Shown here: positions 33,373-44,033 of the stretch, piece after piece
Layout of the letters: each line of letters begins with the position of its first letter
How positions within the stretch are numbered: position 1 is the stretch's first letter
Source of the DNA: Lactarius indigo
Taxonomy: Eukaryota > Basidiomycota > Agaricomycetes > Russulales > Russulaceae
NCBI GenBank assembly: GCA_025766275.1
Contig: JAFKAC010000195.1
Span: 1-64,000 of the forward strand
Direction: 5' to 3'
Length of the DNA stretch: 64,000 nucleotides
The notes under the pieces: generated by a model
The model's input: only the letters and a program-made list of their open reading frames with translations
Database searches by the model: none
What the model was told of the DNA's origin: nothing
Made by a program: the position numbers and the translations under genes

Positions 33373-33955
33373 TGATGAACAGCACACATAGATAGCATAC
33401 TCACAGAGTGACAAAGTGTTCTGTGGTGAGATAAGCTGGGTGGCTGGAAGCAGCAACAGGGAAGTCTTGACAAGGTAAAGCAAGAGTGTCTGGCACACAG
33501 CAGTGAGAGAACTGATGATGGTATTACAGAGAAGACATACCTGGCACACAGCAGTGAGAGAACTGATGTGGACCAGGGCGTACAAGCAGTCTACTTATAT
33601 TCTACAGAGATGTGACACTAGTATAAGAGTGGTAACGAAGAGTCACAGAATACAAGGAGCGTTGTTCTACATACAGGACAAAAGGAGTGTATGAAAAGGG
33701 AACAAGGCGACTAGAACAAAGAGAATCCAGACAAGGATGATATCATAATGACATCACAATAAAGATAAGAACTAAAGGGGAACAAAGGACTGAGTACAAT
33801 GAAGTGTCTGGAGTGTTCTACATGATGTCATAGTATATGATGTCATACGTGACGCAACGATCAGCGCTAGATTGTACAGATCAAACATAAGTAATCTACA
33901 AGTCCAATTAATCTAATCTAAAGCAGTCCATGCTGCAAGTCCGGTCCGTACGAGC
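33373..33955 (-). repeat. Copia-3 5' LTR (30 nt missing at outer end)
   Basis: Matches 27637-28219 almost base for base (differences at cttatattc/cttatactc and gtccgta/gtccata). It stops at cgagc, where the LTR-E sequence starts. Confidence 0.9.
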
Positions 33956-34775
33956 TGTTACGGTTGTACCACCGTAGTGTCCGACTTGGACGGTACTGTG
34001 GGAACACAATGCCCCAACGGGTCAACCAACTTACGGGGGAGGTGAATACAGCCAAGGCGTCCCCTAGTTGATAAGAATACTGGCAGCCTTCTATCAGACA
34101 GAAGTGCTGAGAGGCAGAAAATGGCAGATAAGAGAGGGGAAAGGGAGGAGATGAGCAAACAGCCCAAAGGGGGTGGCAGACAGCCCAGCTCAAAAGATAG
34201 AGGGAAAACCGCAAACAGCAGGTACAATTCCACAAGATCTCAAGCTAGGGAACCGGGGATACAAGCTATCCTACTTATACCCTAGCTAGCGTAAGGTTCA
34301 AACTCAGAAACCCTAATACAACGATCCTAGGGTGAGTAATCGTACAGTAAGAGTGTCATCGGGAATGTGTAATCATCAGTCAGCATACAGTCAGTCAGCC
34401 AATCAGAGCGAGGCATCAGTCATCTTTATCGTAACAGTGTAATTGTCTATGAGTCATCCGCAATCAGTATCAGTCATCAGGTACCAAACATCAGTCAGCC
34501 AGGCACAAGCTCATCTGGACTCTTCCGGTGCATTCTAGCCAGGTCACATGCCGGGGTCACGTGACGGGCAATCGTGGGTGTTGTTCCTTTATCCGGGCCG
34601 ATGGAACTTACAGTTCTGCGCGTCATCACAAAAGGTCCAGTGGACTCGCGGGCCGGGGCATTTATCTCTTGGTTTATGGCTTATCTCAGCCTTTTCCTCG
34701 TCATTTTCCTGTTCTTCACATGATCGTGTCCGTCGTATCGCCGTTTGTTGAGATTGTAAGGGCAAAACCGTGACA
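33956..34775. repeat. LTR-E copy 1
   Basis: 820 bp, ends tgttacggttg...aaaccgtgaca. A second, diverged copy is 44853-46134. Left flank cgagc (Copia-3 LTR) and right flank caagg (Gypsy-2b) differ, so it is not a simple insertion. It contains about ten cagtca/agtca motifs at 34370-34500. Confidence 0.75.
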
Positions 34776-37300
34776 CAAGGGACATCAAGTCAGTTAAACA
34801 AGCAAGAAGCATGTTGGGAACATTAAGCTATCAGCAACCCTTCATCCCCAACTTTGCCCACTTAGCAAGACCCATCACAGACACAATAAAAATGTCAGAA
34901 GGACCCTTCAGGTGGACAAAAGAAGCAGCAGAAGCCCTAGAAACACTCATCACACTTGTATGCAAAGACCCCATCTTGTATCAACCAGACATGGATAAAC
35001 CCTTTGAGCTAGAAGTGAACATGTTACATTTCAAATTCTAGGCTTCTGATGTGGACACTTACCTACTTGGCTGTGGCTCCATTTTTTTTTTTTTTTTTTG
35101 AATCGATTTTATTCCAGGGCAGTACATAATACAAAGCCAGTCTTCAAACGTGAGAGCGAGAGAAATATGGTAAGGTAAGTAAGCTGAGACTCACATGCGG
35201 GCAAAAGCGAATAGTGAATAACCAAGAAAATTAACTCAGCTAGGCGTCACCTCCCAGAGGAGACGGGTCAGGTTCATAAATTGTGTAAGTAGGTAAGATG
35301 TGATCACCGAAGCACAAGGGACCCTTAAGAGGGCACGGAGCATGAAAAGGGTAGCACTTACGGGGCTGTGCTGGGCACAGGGCAACAGTTGTGGTCCAAG
35401 AGCTCCTTCATCCAGGTTTTCAGGGGTGCCTGGGGGCGTAAGCAGCAGTTGACTTTTGGAGGAACATGCATAGGTGATACTCCAGCACGTAAAAGATGTG
35501 GAGATGGGTGGTGTCATGATCAAGGTAAAAATGGAACGCCTCGTGGCGCGCCCGTGCGTACAAGGGGCAGTGGAAGATTTGGTGGTTGAATGAGTTGGCA
35601 ACCTTGCATGCTGGGCAGAGGGAGTCGCTTGGCAGTAGGTCGGGGCGGTGTGATAGGGTGTAGTCATATTTGAAAGAGTGGAGAGTGGCGAGTTGCATGG
35701 CAGTGGCGTGTGCTCATCGGTTAATGTGCACATAGTCATCACTGGGCTTTTTGGGGGGTATGGCAGCCAGCCATAAAGGGTGGTTACGTCTGTCAGGTGG
35801 TTTGGTGACGTCAATAGAGTGCCCGTAGGTGCGGGGGCGATGTGGTTTGGATATGATGGTGCGCCAGTCTGCTGCCCATGAACAGAAGGCAGTGCCTCTG
35901 AGTTGTTTCCGCACCCATGTGGGCGAACAGATTGGTTGGGTAGTGGAAGGGGATGGGTGTTGGCATGCCTTGAGTGCTGCTTTGCGGGTGCAGGAATCCA
36001 GAGCTCTCTTCTGGTCAACTGGCGACCACACAAGGGTAATCCTCATGTCCCTGGGCTGTGTGAAGAAAGAAGTGAGAGTGCGGTGCCATGCAAGCACCTC
36101 CTTTTGGTTATTGTAAGAGCAGTATGAGGTAATGTGAGCTAATGCTGATTCGTTGTGTGAAAGTATGTAAATTGACTTGGGGGCCGCATGCGAGTACTCA
36201 GCTGCAATAAACTCCGCCATCTTGGCAAGGCCAAACAGCACTACGTCATTGTCTTCCACCTCCGTACCCATGGTCCAGCTCTTCGTAACAGGGGGCGCGT
36301 GTCCAGAAGTGACATCAATCGCAGCTCCGCCCACGTGCTTGTTGTCAAACCGGTGGCGATTTGATATAATGCTTGCCAATCGGATTATAACCCTACTCAA
36401 GGACTGACAGTTGGCATAAAGCCCTTTGACAGCCTTCTTTCAGGACTTGGGGTCCGATTTCCCTTCACAGTTCACATGTGCCCCCCAGTTGGGAACTTCC
36501 CAGGGTGCAATGGCTGTGATGTCAACCCACTCAGTCAACAGAGGGTCGACTTTGCTGGCAAGAGCCTCCAAGGCAGTGGGGCACTGTTGGGTTTTTCCAG
36601 ACCTAACCCAGAGTGATCTGTTACACACCACCCCTCCATTGCTGGAGTGTGGGCCGCTCTGGACCTCACCGCACCACTCTTCCCTGAGACAGGTCAGAAG
36701 TTGGGAGGTTCGGGGAACGCGGAACAGTCTGAGGGTGGAGGTTGCGATCAGTTTCTCAAGGTACTGCTTGGCCGGAAGAATCCGGACCAGCTTGTGCATT
36801 GGGCCACAAGGTGCAGTACGGAAGGAGCCAGAAATGATTTTTACCCCTTCGTTCATTACCAATTGGACTTTATGAATAAGTCCAGCTTTGCGTTTCTTGG
36901 TCATCCACAGTTGGCAGCTGTAGGATAGTACTGGTAGGCATATTGCGTTGAAGAGGAGACGCCAACTGACAGAAGCTATCCCCTTGCGAGTGTTGCCAAG
37001 AAGTTGGATGGACTTGAGTGACGCCCGTGCTTGGTTACACATAATGTTCACGTGGTTCTCCCAATTTAGTTTGTAGTTGATGAAGAACCCTAGATATCGG
37101 ATGTTGTCTGAGGGGGTGACTCCGTAATATGTGGTGTGAACAGGGTCAGGTAAATAGAGCACTTTTGGGGGCAGGGATTTGTTCCTAGACCAGGGTTTGG
37201 AAAAGTAAATGAGTTCCGTTTTGTCCGGCTCACACTCCAGATTGGAGCGTCATAGCCAGTCCTCGCAGACTCTATACCTCTCCCACAATGCAGTGTTTAG

Positions 37301-38741
37301 GACTCCTTTAACCTGTACCACCATCATCTCTCAAACTTCCCATGCTATGGCGCAGGAATCGCCTGCCCTTCCCCCCTCCCTCACCACCCCAGTTTCCCTC
37401 TTCCCTCCCACCCCCATACACTTTGAAGCTGCGCTCATGCAACTGCGTGTCGCACTAAAGCAAATGGCCACCCTCTCACCCAATATCGTTGCAGAGTGCA
37501 AAGTTACCCTCAACCAGTTTCTCCTGCACCCAGATGTTGCAACCTTCCTGCCACACCCACCCTCAAGCCACCCCCATCCCTCTGACACCATCCTCAAGGA
37601 GCTCAAAGAGTTGAAAGGCGCTATTGCTAAGCTAGGGCCCCAGGCCAAGCAGTCAGCAAGCGCCGACAGACCCACCCACAACTCCAACCCCAAATCAACC
37701 ACTGTCACCCCAAAACCTCAACCCCAGTTCTCTCTTCCCACGTCAACACTCAGACCCACCCTGATAGCTCATACACGTATTGATGCCCCTGCCACGCACC
37801 CCCCCATCTCTGGCCTGATCAACAAGCTCAACGCCCTCTTCCAGGAAGACATCCCAGCTCACATGCGCTTCTCTTCAGCCAGGTGGTCAGGCACAGGCAA
37901 CCTGGTCCTAACCGGTGGACCGGGCACTACAGCACAACAACTCCTCAAAATAGAAACCCAGATACAGAGCACTATCGCCGACTTCCTTTCCTCCCCCCTC
38001 CCCCTCCTCACTGTCAATAGCAAATGGTCCAAAATTCTCATCAATAATGTACCCACTGGAGTCACCACCACTGCTGGACCAGCTTCACCTCATGACTGCC
38101 ACCTATCCCTCCTCACACACAACCCCACATATGCCACCCTCCTGGTTACTCAGAAGCCAAGCTGGGTAAAACCTCCCTCATCACTCACGCCGCACTCCCA
38201 CTCTTCCCTAGTAATGGCTTTTGAAGACCCCACTGGGGCGATGCTCCAACAGCTGATCAAGAACAGATTCCTCCATATCTTCGGCACGGAAGCACCAGTC
38301 AAGGCATGGCAAGAAAAGAAGCGGCCCCATAAACATGCCACACCTCAAGAACACAAACCTGAGTCTCGCGCATCCCCAGAACATCAAAGCCCAAGACTCA
38401 CCCTGGATTCTATGGAGCAGCTTTGCATCTTGAAGGAGGCTTTGGATGACGACTCCGACAAAGAGATCAGCCTTATATTGACCCCCCCAGCTGCCAACAC
38501 CAGAAGCAAAGCCGATCCCCCCATCACAGCTCGCCGTGGCGCTCCTAAGCGCCCCAACACCACCAACAACAAGCGCACCGCAAAGCCGCCCACAAGGGTG
38601 GGGAAATCCTGAATGGAAGGGCAGAGAATCTATTCGAGAGACAAGATGACAATCACACACTTTAGCTACATATAGTGAAGTGCTACATAGGGTTCTGTAC
38701 CCCAAGGCGCACGGAAATAGATTTGAAAAAAAAAAAAAAAA
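37301..38741 (+). mobile_element. ORF1-only LINE-like retroelement
   Basis: 1.44 kb on the + strand inside the LINE ORF2 (- strand). It has a poly(A) (38726 onward) and a 13-bp TSD with one mismatch, aatgc[a/g]gtgttta (37288-37300 and 38742-38754). It consists of a 46-nt 5' leader, one complete ORF, a 3' tail of about 110 nt and poly(A). Its 3' end does not match the host LINE 3' end. No RT is encoded, so it must have moved in trans. Confidence 0.85.
37347..38612 (+). CDS. LINE ORF1-type (Gag-like) protein
   Basis: ATG 37347 starts 421 codons with no stop. The N-terminal part is Pro/Thr-rich with a helical stretch (FEAALMQLRVALKQMATL). A central RRM-like domain has RFSSARWSGTGNLVLTGGPG, then SKWSKILINNVPTG. 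A trailing block with LVMAFEDPTGAMLQQLIKNR and FGTEAPVKAW is typical of fungal LINE ORF1 proteins. The C-terminus is basic (KRPNTTNNKRTAKPPTRVGK). LINE ORF1 proteins bind their RNA. The frame is also open upstream to 37209, but that part is host LINE antisense sequence. Confidence 0.75.
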   Translation: MAQESPALPPSLTTPVSLFPPTPIHFEAALMQLRVALKQMATLSPNIVAECKVTLNQFLLHPDVATFLPHPPSSHPHPSDTILKELKELKGAIAKLGPQAKQSASADRPTHNSNPKSTTVTPKPQPQFSLPTSTLRPTLIAHTRIDAPATHPPISGLINKLNALFQEDIPAHMRFSSARWSGTGNLVLTGGPGTTAQQLLKIETQIQSTIADFLSSPLPLLTVNSKWSKILINNVPTGVTTTAGPASPHDCHLSLLTHNPTYATLLVTQKPSWVKPPSSLTPHSHSSLVMAFEDPTGAMLQQLIKNRFLHIFGTEAPVKAWQEKKRPHKHATPQEHKPESRASPEHQSPRLTLDSMEQLCILKEALDDDSDKEISLILTPPAANTRSKADPPITARRGAPKRPNTTNNKRTAKPPTRVGKS

Positions 38742-38899
38742 AATGCGGTGTTTACTTCCTGCCACATGTTGCCATGCGCAAACAATAGACCGTCATCCAC
38801 ATACATTCCGAGGGTGGTGTTGGTGTATGTCGGCGCGAGTTTGAGGAGGGTGGATGTGTAGATAGCTGACAGGATGGGCGAAATGGGTGAGCCTTGTGG

Positions 38900-39478
38900 T
38901 GTTATGATCCGACGCTTCGGACCTGAGTCACAGTATGTCTCCACCCTGCCTTCCCCCTTCTGTACTATACCTTGTTACCAAAGGAGCTACTGTTACTAGT
39001 GGCGCTGTTTCTTTGATCCGAACTTCTGTTTACTCCGTTTAGTCTCTTTGATATTGTATGGGCTTGTGTTCATGTTGTTTGGAACCCTGCCCTATATAAA
39101 CCTGTACCATAGACCGTAGGAAGCCAGACTTGGCTTCGTTTGCAATCTAGCAACCTTGCCTTCGTACTTTGGTGTGACCTCGCCTCATCCCTCTCTTCTT
39201 GTGCATCCCCTACCTCAGTCCTTAACCAGGACACTTCGAAGTCTTTGCAGTTGAACTATATCAACGCGTTACACCTGTTATACTCTGCGCACTAGCAAGA
39301 TCAAGTGTAGAGAAGTGTTAGACACTTCGGACGAGGAGTCCTACATAGCAGAGTAGTGCTGCACCTTGTGCCACACTTTTATCACTCGTATTTCATAGTA
39401 ATAAGACAACAGAGGTCTTCGCTTGATACTTGTGTGACTCAGAACCTTTAGAACCCACGCCCCTGCTAGGGCGTAACA
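38900..39478 (+). repeat. Solo LTR of Gypsy-2 family
   Basis: 579 bp, ends tgttatg...cgtaaca, perfect TSD tgtgg (38895-38899 and 39479-39483). It interrupts the LINE reverse transcriptase just before QGSPISPILS. The internal part of the element has been lost by LTR-LTR recombination. Confidence 0.93.
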
Positions 39479-40513
39479 TGTGGGGTGCCGATCAGTTGGG
39501 GCTGAAGTGAGTCGGTAGAGCTGTTGAATGACATCTTGACCTGTCGTCCATTGAGGAACGATGCCACCCAGTTGTAAATTTGCGGGGGGAATCCTAGGTT
39601 GCACAGTGTGGCTGTGAGTCACCCAGAGTGAACATGGTCAAAGAAGCCCTTGATATCGAAAAGCAAGGTGGCACATTTCTGGTTAGTGCGAAAAGCGGAC
39701 TGTACATCATGAACAAGCATGAGGCCTGTGTCAATGGTCGACGAGAAGGCCCTCGTGCCAAATTGTGTTGTTGGCATAAGTGAATACTTATCCACGCAGT
39801 ATGTGATGCATTTGGCCACAATCTTTTCAAGTAGTTTGCTGAGGCATTCTATCAGTGAGATCAGGCAGTAAGCTTTCGCTGCTAGGTAATTCAGTTTGTC
39901 GGGTTTTGAAATGACCACCACCACAGCCAACTTCCAGATGGTGGGGTGGTACTGCGACGTTAGTATGCGTTGGTACAAGGAGACAACATGTTCCTCCACT
40001 ACCCCCCAGGCCATCTTGAGAATGGCCCACAAAATGCCCGACTCCCCTGGTGCCGATGTGTTGCTACATTCTCAGAGGAGAGTTTCCACTTCTCTTGTGG
40101 TGACCAGGTAGAAGTCCCATTGAGGTAGAGTTGGTGGGTCGTTGAACTGCATATGGGCGACCTCTCCTAGGTCTTTGACAAAGAATTTTCGGGCTAGTAT
40201 TGCCCCAATCTCTTTCTGCGTAAAGTGTAAGGTGCCGTCAGCATCAGCGAGCACGGGGATGCCATCTTTCTTTCTCCCATGGCGCCACTTGGCGAGTTCC
40301 CACACAGGCGTGTCCCATATAACCTTGTCATAGTACTTGCGTTTCTTTGCCTTTGTAGTGGCCTTGAAGGCTTTAAGGGCCGCACGTCGTTCAGGTGAGT
40401 CATGTGTTGTTGTCCGAAGGGTGGCCAGCTTGTCGCAACATTCTTGATCCCACCACGGGTTGCCCCGTGATGAGTGCGGGCCTTTGACCTTCATGTGTTG
40501 TAGACACGCCTTG

Positions 40514-41288
40514 TGTAGCGGTATGACTTATTGCATACAACTAGACCAAGGTGAAGGTAAGTGAACTGAACTGGGAAAACACCCAAGCCTAGCACGGAGA
40601 CAAGTCACGCGCCAAACGTACAGTCACAACGGAGAGTATGCACACTTGAGGACTTTATACAAGTCCAGAGGCAAGGTGATCACGCTGTGGCACGCTGAGT
40701 GGAGAACCAAGAGGACAAGTTAACATTGGAGAAGGGTAAGGGAAGTACAATGGAATATGCACCTGAGTGGAGAACCAAGAGGACAAGTTGGTTCCACTCA
40801 GGACGCTACATGAGGGTTTATATATACTGCTGCGGCTGAGTTCGAATTACTACTAAACCTTGTTACTAAAGGTCTATGTAATAGTAATGAGTCAGATGCT
40901 GACGCGTCGTGTCTAATAATAGCGCTATCTATTGTGCTGACTGATGCGTAGTCATTAATGCTGACAGAACAATGACGTGTCCTTATCTATGAGTCTCAAC
41001 CCTAGAACAATGAGGTCTAGAACTATCTAGAACGTTCCCTGCTTATTGTCCAATGAGAAACTACTGTACTAATGAGGAAAGTGACCTAAAGAGGTAACAC
41101 CCAATAAGGAAGTTACTATCCAGGGTCACGTGCTTATGGGTGCACATGTTGGCGTCACGTGACTAATAATCTTATCATATCTAATGATAAGGACTTGGAT
41201 ATTTGACGCAACGTTGGAGACTCGTATCTTGGCCGAATAAATCCATAATAATACGGAAAAATAAGGCAAAAATAGAGCGTCCATGACA
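40514..41288. repeat. Solo LTR of an otherwise unseen family
   Basis: 775 bp, ends tgtagcgg...catgaca, TSD ccttg (40509-40513 and 41289-41293), inside the LINE ORF2. It has two copies of tgagtggagaaccaagagga (about 40698 and 40763). Orientation is not determined. Confidence 0.88.
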
Positions 41289-41520
41289 CCTTGGTCAGCG
41301 CGTTCTGGATGTCTATGGCTGAGTTCTCAATGTCAATGGGGTCAAGCGATATGGAGATAGGGGGGAGGCAGGCCGCAATAAGGCTGTGGCTCCATTGGTA
41401 AGGTGTAATCTGTCACAGACTTGATGTGGAGGCAGCACATGTACAATATGACTCAATCCTAGTACAGGTAGTAGTAGTATTAGGATTGCTCTACTTACAC
41501 AACTTGTTGGACGCATTATG

Positions 41521-42107
41521 TGTAACGCCACTACAGGGGCGTTGAGTACAACCTGTACTAAGTCAGTCGATCGAGCGGGAGTCGAAGCTCTAAGGCTTGA
41601 CTTCAGATAAGATGGTGCACAAGGATCACAAGGACACGAGTCACTTGGATCGTAGAGGGGAGCTAAGATGTGAAGGTCTAGCGAAGTCGAGGGGTCGCGA
41701 GACAAGGGAGGCACTCAAGAGTGTTCCATCTTAGACGAGTGTAGTATTACACAAGAAGTCTAGTCTACCGTACATGCTAGGTAGTACTAGGTTTAAGTAT
41801 TCAGTGAGTTGTATGGTCCAGACAAACAGATGTCGCCATCGCTGGCTTCGGAATAAAAGGAAACGCATAACAGGAATAAAGGGAAGACATAAGTGGAACA
41901 AAGGTGGATCACGTGGGGTCGCACATGAGTAGGAACGGCACAGAAACTAGCACATGTTGAGCTTTATCAGAAGGGAACATCGATAAGCAGAGTGCGTGAT
42001 AGGAACCGGGTAATTGTATAGTCCGTGTAGTCGTACAGGGCTTGTAAGGTATCAGGGGATGGAAAAGAGTAAGTAGGAAATAGACAAGTCTGAAGAAAAT
42101 TGTAACA
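41521..42107 (-). repeat. Solo LTR of Gypsy-1 family
   Basis: 587 bp, ends tgtaacgcc...attgtaaca, TSD ttatg (41516-41520 and 42108-42112). It is the reverse complement of the Gypsy-1 LTR with moderate divergence and keeps the agactagactt self-primer (on the - strand near 41760). It sits in LTR-B copy 2. Confidence 0.9.
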
Positions 42108-42158
42108 TTATGGGCAGTGCTTCAAAGCCTGTCCTGACTTGTATTTATGCTAGGAGGT

Positions 42159-42187
42159 GAAGACCAAGATATGCCATCTTGGTCTTC
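42159..42187 (+). promoter_or_regulatory. Conserved hairpin in LTR-B copy 2
   Basis: Arms gaagaccaagat and atcttggtcttc with loop atgcc. It is identical in both arms to the hairpin at 23022-23050, although the surrounding LTR sequence differs a good deal. Confidence 0.7.
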
Positions 42188-42805
42188 TTGAATCATCACT
42201 TGTTTCACATTCTCATCTGAGGTCTCTTTCCCCATCTTGGACATCTGTCTATTGAAGTCTTCTATTGCCTTTATGCAAGGGGCCTGCAAGCCTCCTACAC
42301 ACCTTTGAGCATTACTATGTGTGCACACCTTTGAGTGGCACTTTCCACTAAGTTGATTGCCATTGTTTCAATCTTAAGTTGAGCTAACATCATGACAATG
42401 TTACAGAACACCTCCACTTTCACCACAGGGGCAATCCTAACACAAAGAGATAACAGAAACAAGCCACAAGCCATGGGATACTTCTTCAAGTTGTTCACAG
42501 AAGCAGAGCACAACTATGACATTCATGACAGAGAACTCTTGGCAGTAATCAGAGGACTAGAACACTGGAGACACCTTCTATTAGGGTCCCCCTATGAAAT
42601 CACAGTGTTCACAGACCACAAGAACCTAGAATACTATCACCACCCTTGACAGATCAATAGGAGAGTGGCACAATACATCCTCAGACTCATGGACTACCAC
42701 ATCAAACTCCACCACAAACCAGGACCCCAGAACCATGCAGATGCCCTGTCAAGACATCCTGACCATGACACCAGAGCAGGAGATAACACCAATGTAGTAG
42801 TCCTG

Positions 42806-43429
42806 TGATGAACAGCATAGACATAACCAGTACTCACAGAGGCAAAGAGTCTGTGGTGAGATACTAGTGGCAAGCTGGTTAGCAGCAGAGGGGAATGTCA
42901 AGCAGTGAGGCAGAGGGTGTCTGGCACACAAGCAGTGAGAACTGATGTTTATACATTGAGCGATAGGAGGCTTACCTGGCACACAAGCAGTGAGAACTGA
43001 TGTGGACCAGGAGCGTACATGGCACTCTACTTATACTCCTACAGGTAGTGACAATAGTACAACGCTAGTAACACTAGTCACAGAATACAAGAAGGTATTG
43101 TTCTACAAACGGACAAAAGAGTGGACGCTTTGAGAACAAGGGTATGGAGAACAAGAAGAGTCCAGAGCTAAATGATATCATAGTGACATCATAATAAAGA
43201 TAAAACTAAGTACGGAACAAAGGAAAGTACAAAGGCGTTATACAATGCAGAGTCCGGATGTATGATGTCATAGAAGTACAGTGATGTCATATGTGATGCA
43301 CTGATAAGTCCAGATTGTACAGATCAAACAGTATCTAATCTACAAGTCCTGTATATCTAATCTAAAGCAGTCCATGCTGCAGGTCCGATCTGTACGAGCC
43401 ACTAAGTGTGCAAGGGTCACTTATCAACA
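42806..43429 (-). repeat. Solo LTR of Copia-3 family
   Basis: 624 bp, ends tgatgaac...ttatcaaca, perfect TSD tcctg (42801-42805 and 43430-43434). It disrupts Gypsy-2b pol. It is clearly diverged from the Copia-3 LTRs, so it comes from an older insertion. It keeps the paired ctggcacaca...gtgagaactgatg repeats. Confidence 0.93.
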
Positions 43430-44033
43430 TCCTGACCCCAACCATCTTTGCAAACTCTGCCCTCTTCATAAGGATAGATGACAGAGTCATGACACACCAA
43501 TTGGATCACCAGGACACTCTAGACAAGTGGGCAGCCCCCTTTCAATTAGTGAAACAAGGAAAGCACTGGTGAAAGGGTGACAAACTGGTGGTTGTGGACA
43601 ACACACTGCTAAAGAGGGGGGTAATTTCCCTGTTTCACACACAAAAGCAGCTGGACACCCTGGAATAACAAAAACCTTGTGGTTGGTGTCACAAGACTTC
43701 TGGTGGCCAAACATGAAAGACAACATATCCGCATATGTAAAGGGCTGTGCCACATGCCAATCAAACAAGAACTTGCCTGGGAACCCAAAACCACTGATAT
43801 TCCCCATCAAGACTAACCTGGAAGCACTCCCTTTTGAAACCATTGCCCTAGACTTCATCACAAAGTTACCCAGTCAGAAGGCAATAACACAATTCTCACC
43901 ATCACAGATCATGACTGTTCCAAAGCAGCCTTCTTTATCCCATGCAGTGAAACAATAGACACAGAAGGAGTGGAAAAACTCTATGCCAAGACAGTCCTAC
44001 CATACTATGGACTACCAAGAAGGGTCATCCTCA

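Larger units (their letters stand above)
27637..33955 (-). mobile_element. Copia-3: near-intact, recent Ty1/copia element
   Basis: - strand element with 3' LTR 27637-28249, one uninterrupted gag-pol ORF, a leader of about 780 bp and 5' LTR 33373-33955. The last 30 nt of the right LTR copy (plus-strand right end) are cut off by another LTR. The two LTRs differ at only two positions over the shared 583 nt by eye. Left flank is ttaca; the matching right TSD is lost. Confidence 0.92.
35084..41381 (-). mobile_element. 5'-truncated LINE (RT, RNase H, zinc knuckle)
   Basis: - strand non-LTR retrotransposon with an 18-nt poly(A) (T run at 35082-35099) and a 15-bp TSD ggctgtggctccatt (35069-35083 and 41382-41396). 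ORF2 starts in mid-protein (DPIDIENSAIDIQNALTKV) and has no endonuclease, a typical 5' truncation. RT motifs are KAYCLISLIECLSKLLEKIV, LLFDIKGFFDHV, QGSPISPILSAIY and GMYVDDGLLFAHG. RNase H is degenerate (35714-36400). A C-terminal CPACKVANSFNHQIFHC lies near 35600. It is broken by an ORF1-only element, by solo LTRs at 38900 and 40514, and by TGA 37250-37252. It belongs with fungal RNase H-bearing (Tad-like) LINEs. Confidence 0.88.
35022..42405 (+). repeat. LTR-B copy 2, itself interrupted by a LINE and a solo LTR
   Basis: Outer ends tgttacattt...gacaatgttaca with TSD gaaca (35017-35021 and 42406-42410). Excision restores the Gypsy-2b reading FELEVNTSTFTTGAIL. Removing the LINE (35069-41381) and the LTR at 41521-42112 leaves about 479 bp. 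It shares the hairpin and 3' end with LTR-B copy 1. Confidence 0.85.
34776..44033 (+). pseudogene. Gypsy-2b: fragmented pol of a second Gypsy-2 copy
   Basis: Three pieces on the + strand: 34776-35021 (end of RT and start of RNase H: SVKQARSMLGTLSYQQPFIP, CKDPILYQPDMDKPFELEVN), 42406-42805 (RNase H: TGAILTQRDNRNKPQ, YDIHDRELLAVIRGLEHW, then QINRRVAQYILRL) and 43430-44033 (integrase: LWLVSQDFWWPNMKDN, CATCQSNKNLPGNP, YYGLPRRVIL). The first two are separated by LTR-B copy 2 and its contents, the last two by a solo LTR. TGA 42647-42649 stands for an expected Arg before QINRR. The 5' end of pol, gag and both LTRs are missing; the integrase ends abruptly near 44033. Confidence 0.85.

Noticed and set aside
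37209..37346. 46-codon N-terminal extension of the ORF1 protein
   Set aside because: It lies outside the TSD-defined element, in antisense host LINE sequence; the element's own ATG is 37347.
9357..44033. Classic repeat-induced point mutation (RIP)
   Set aside because: RIP in ascomycetes favours CpA-to-TpA and gives many TAA/TAG stops. Here the stops are TGA from CGA, and LTR differences are at CpG, so methyl-CpG deamination fits better.
34776..44033. Gypsy-2 and Gypsy-2b as one element split by Copia-3
   Set aside because: They overlap in sequence (about 27190-27450 against 34780-35021) and both carry the RNase H region ending HEITVFT or YEITVFT, so they must be two copies.
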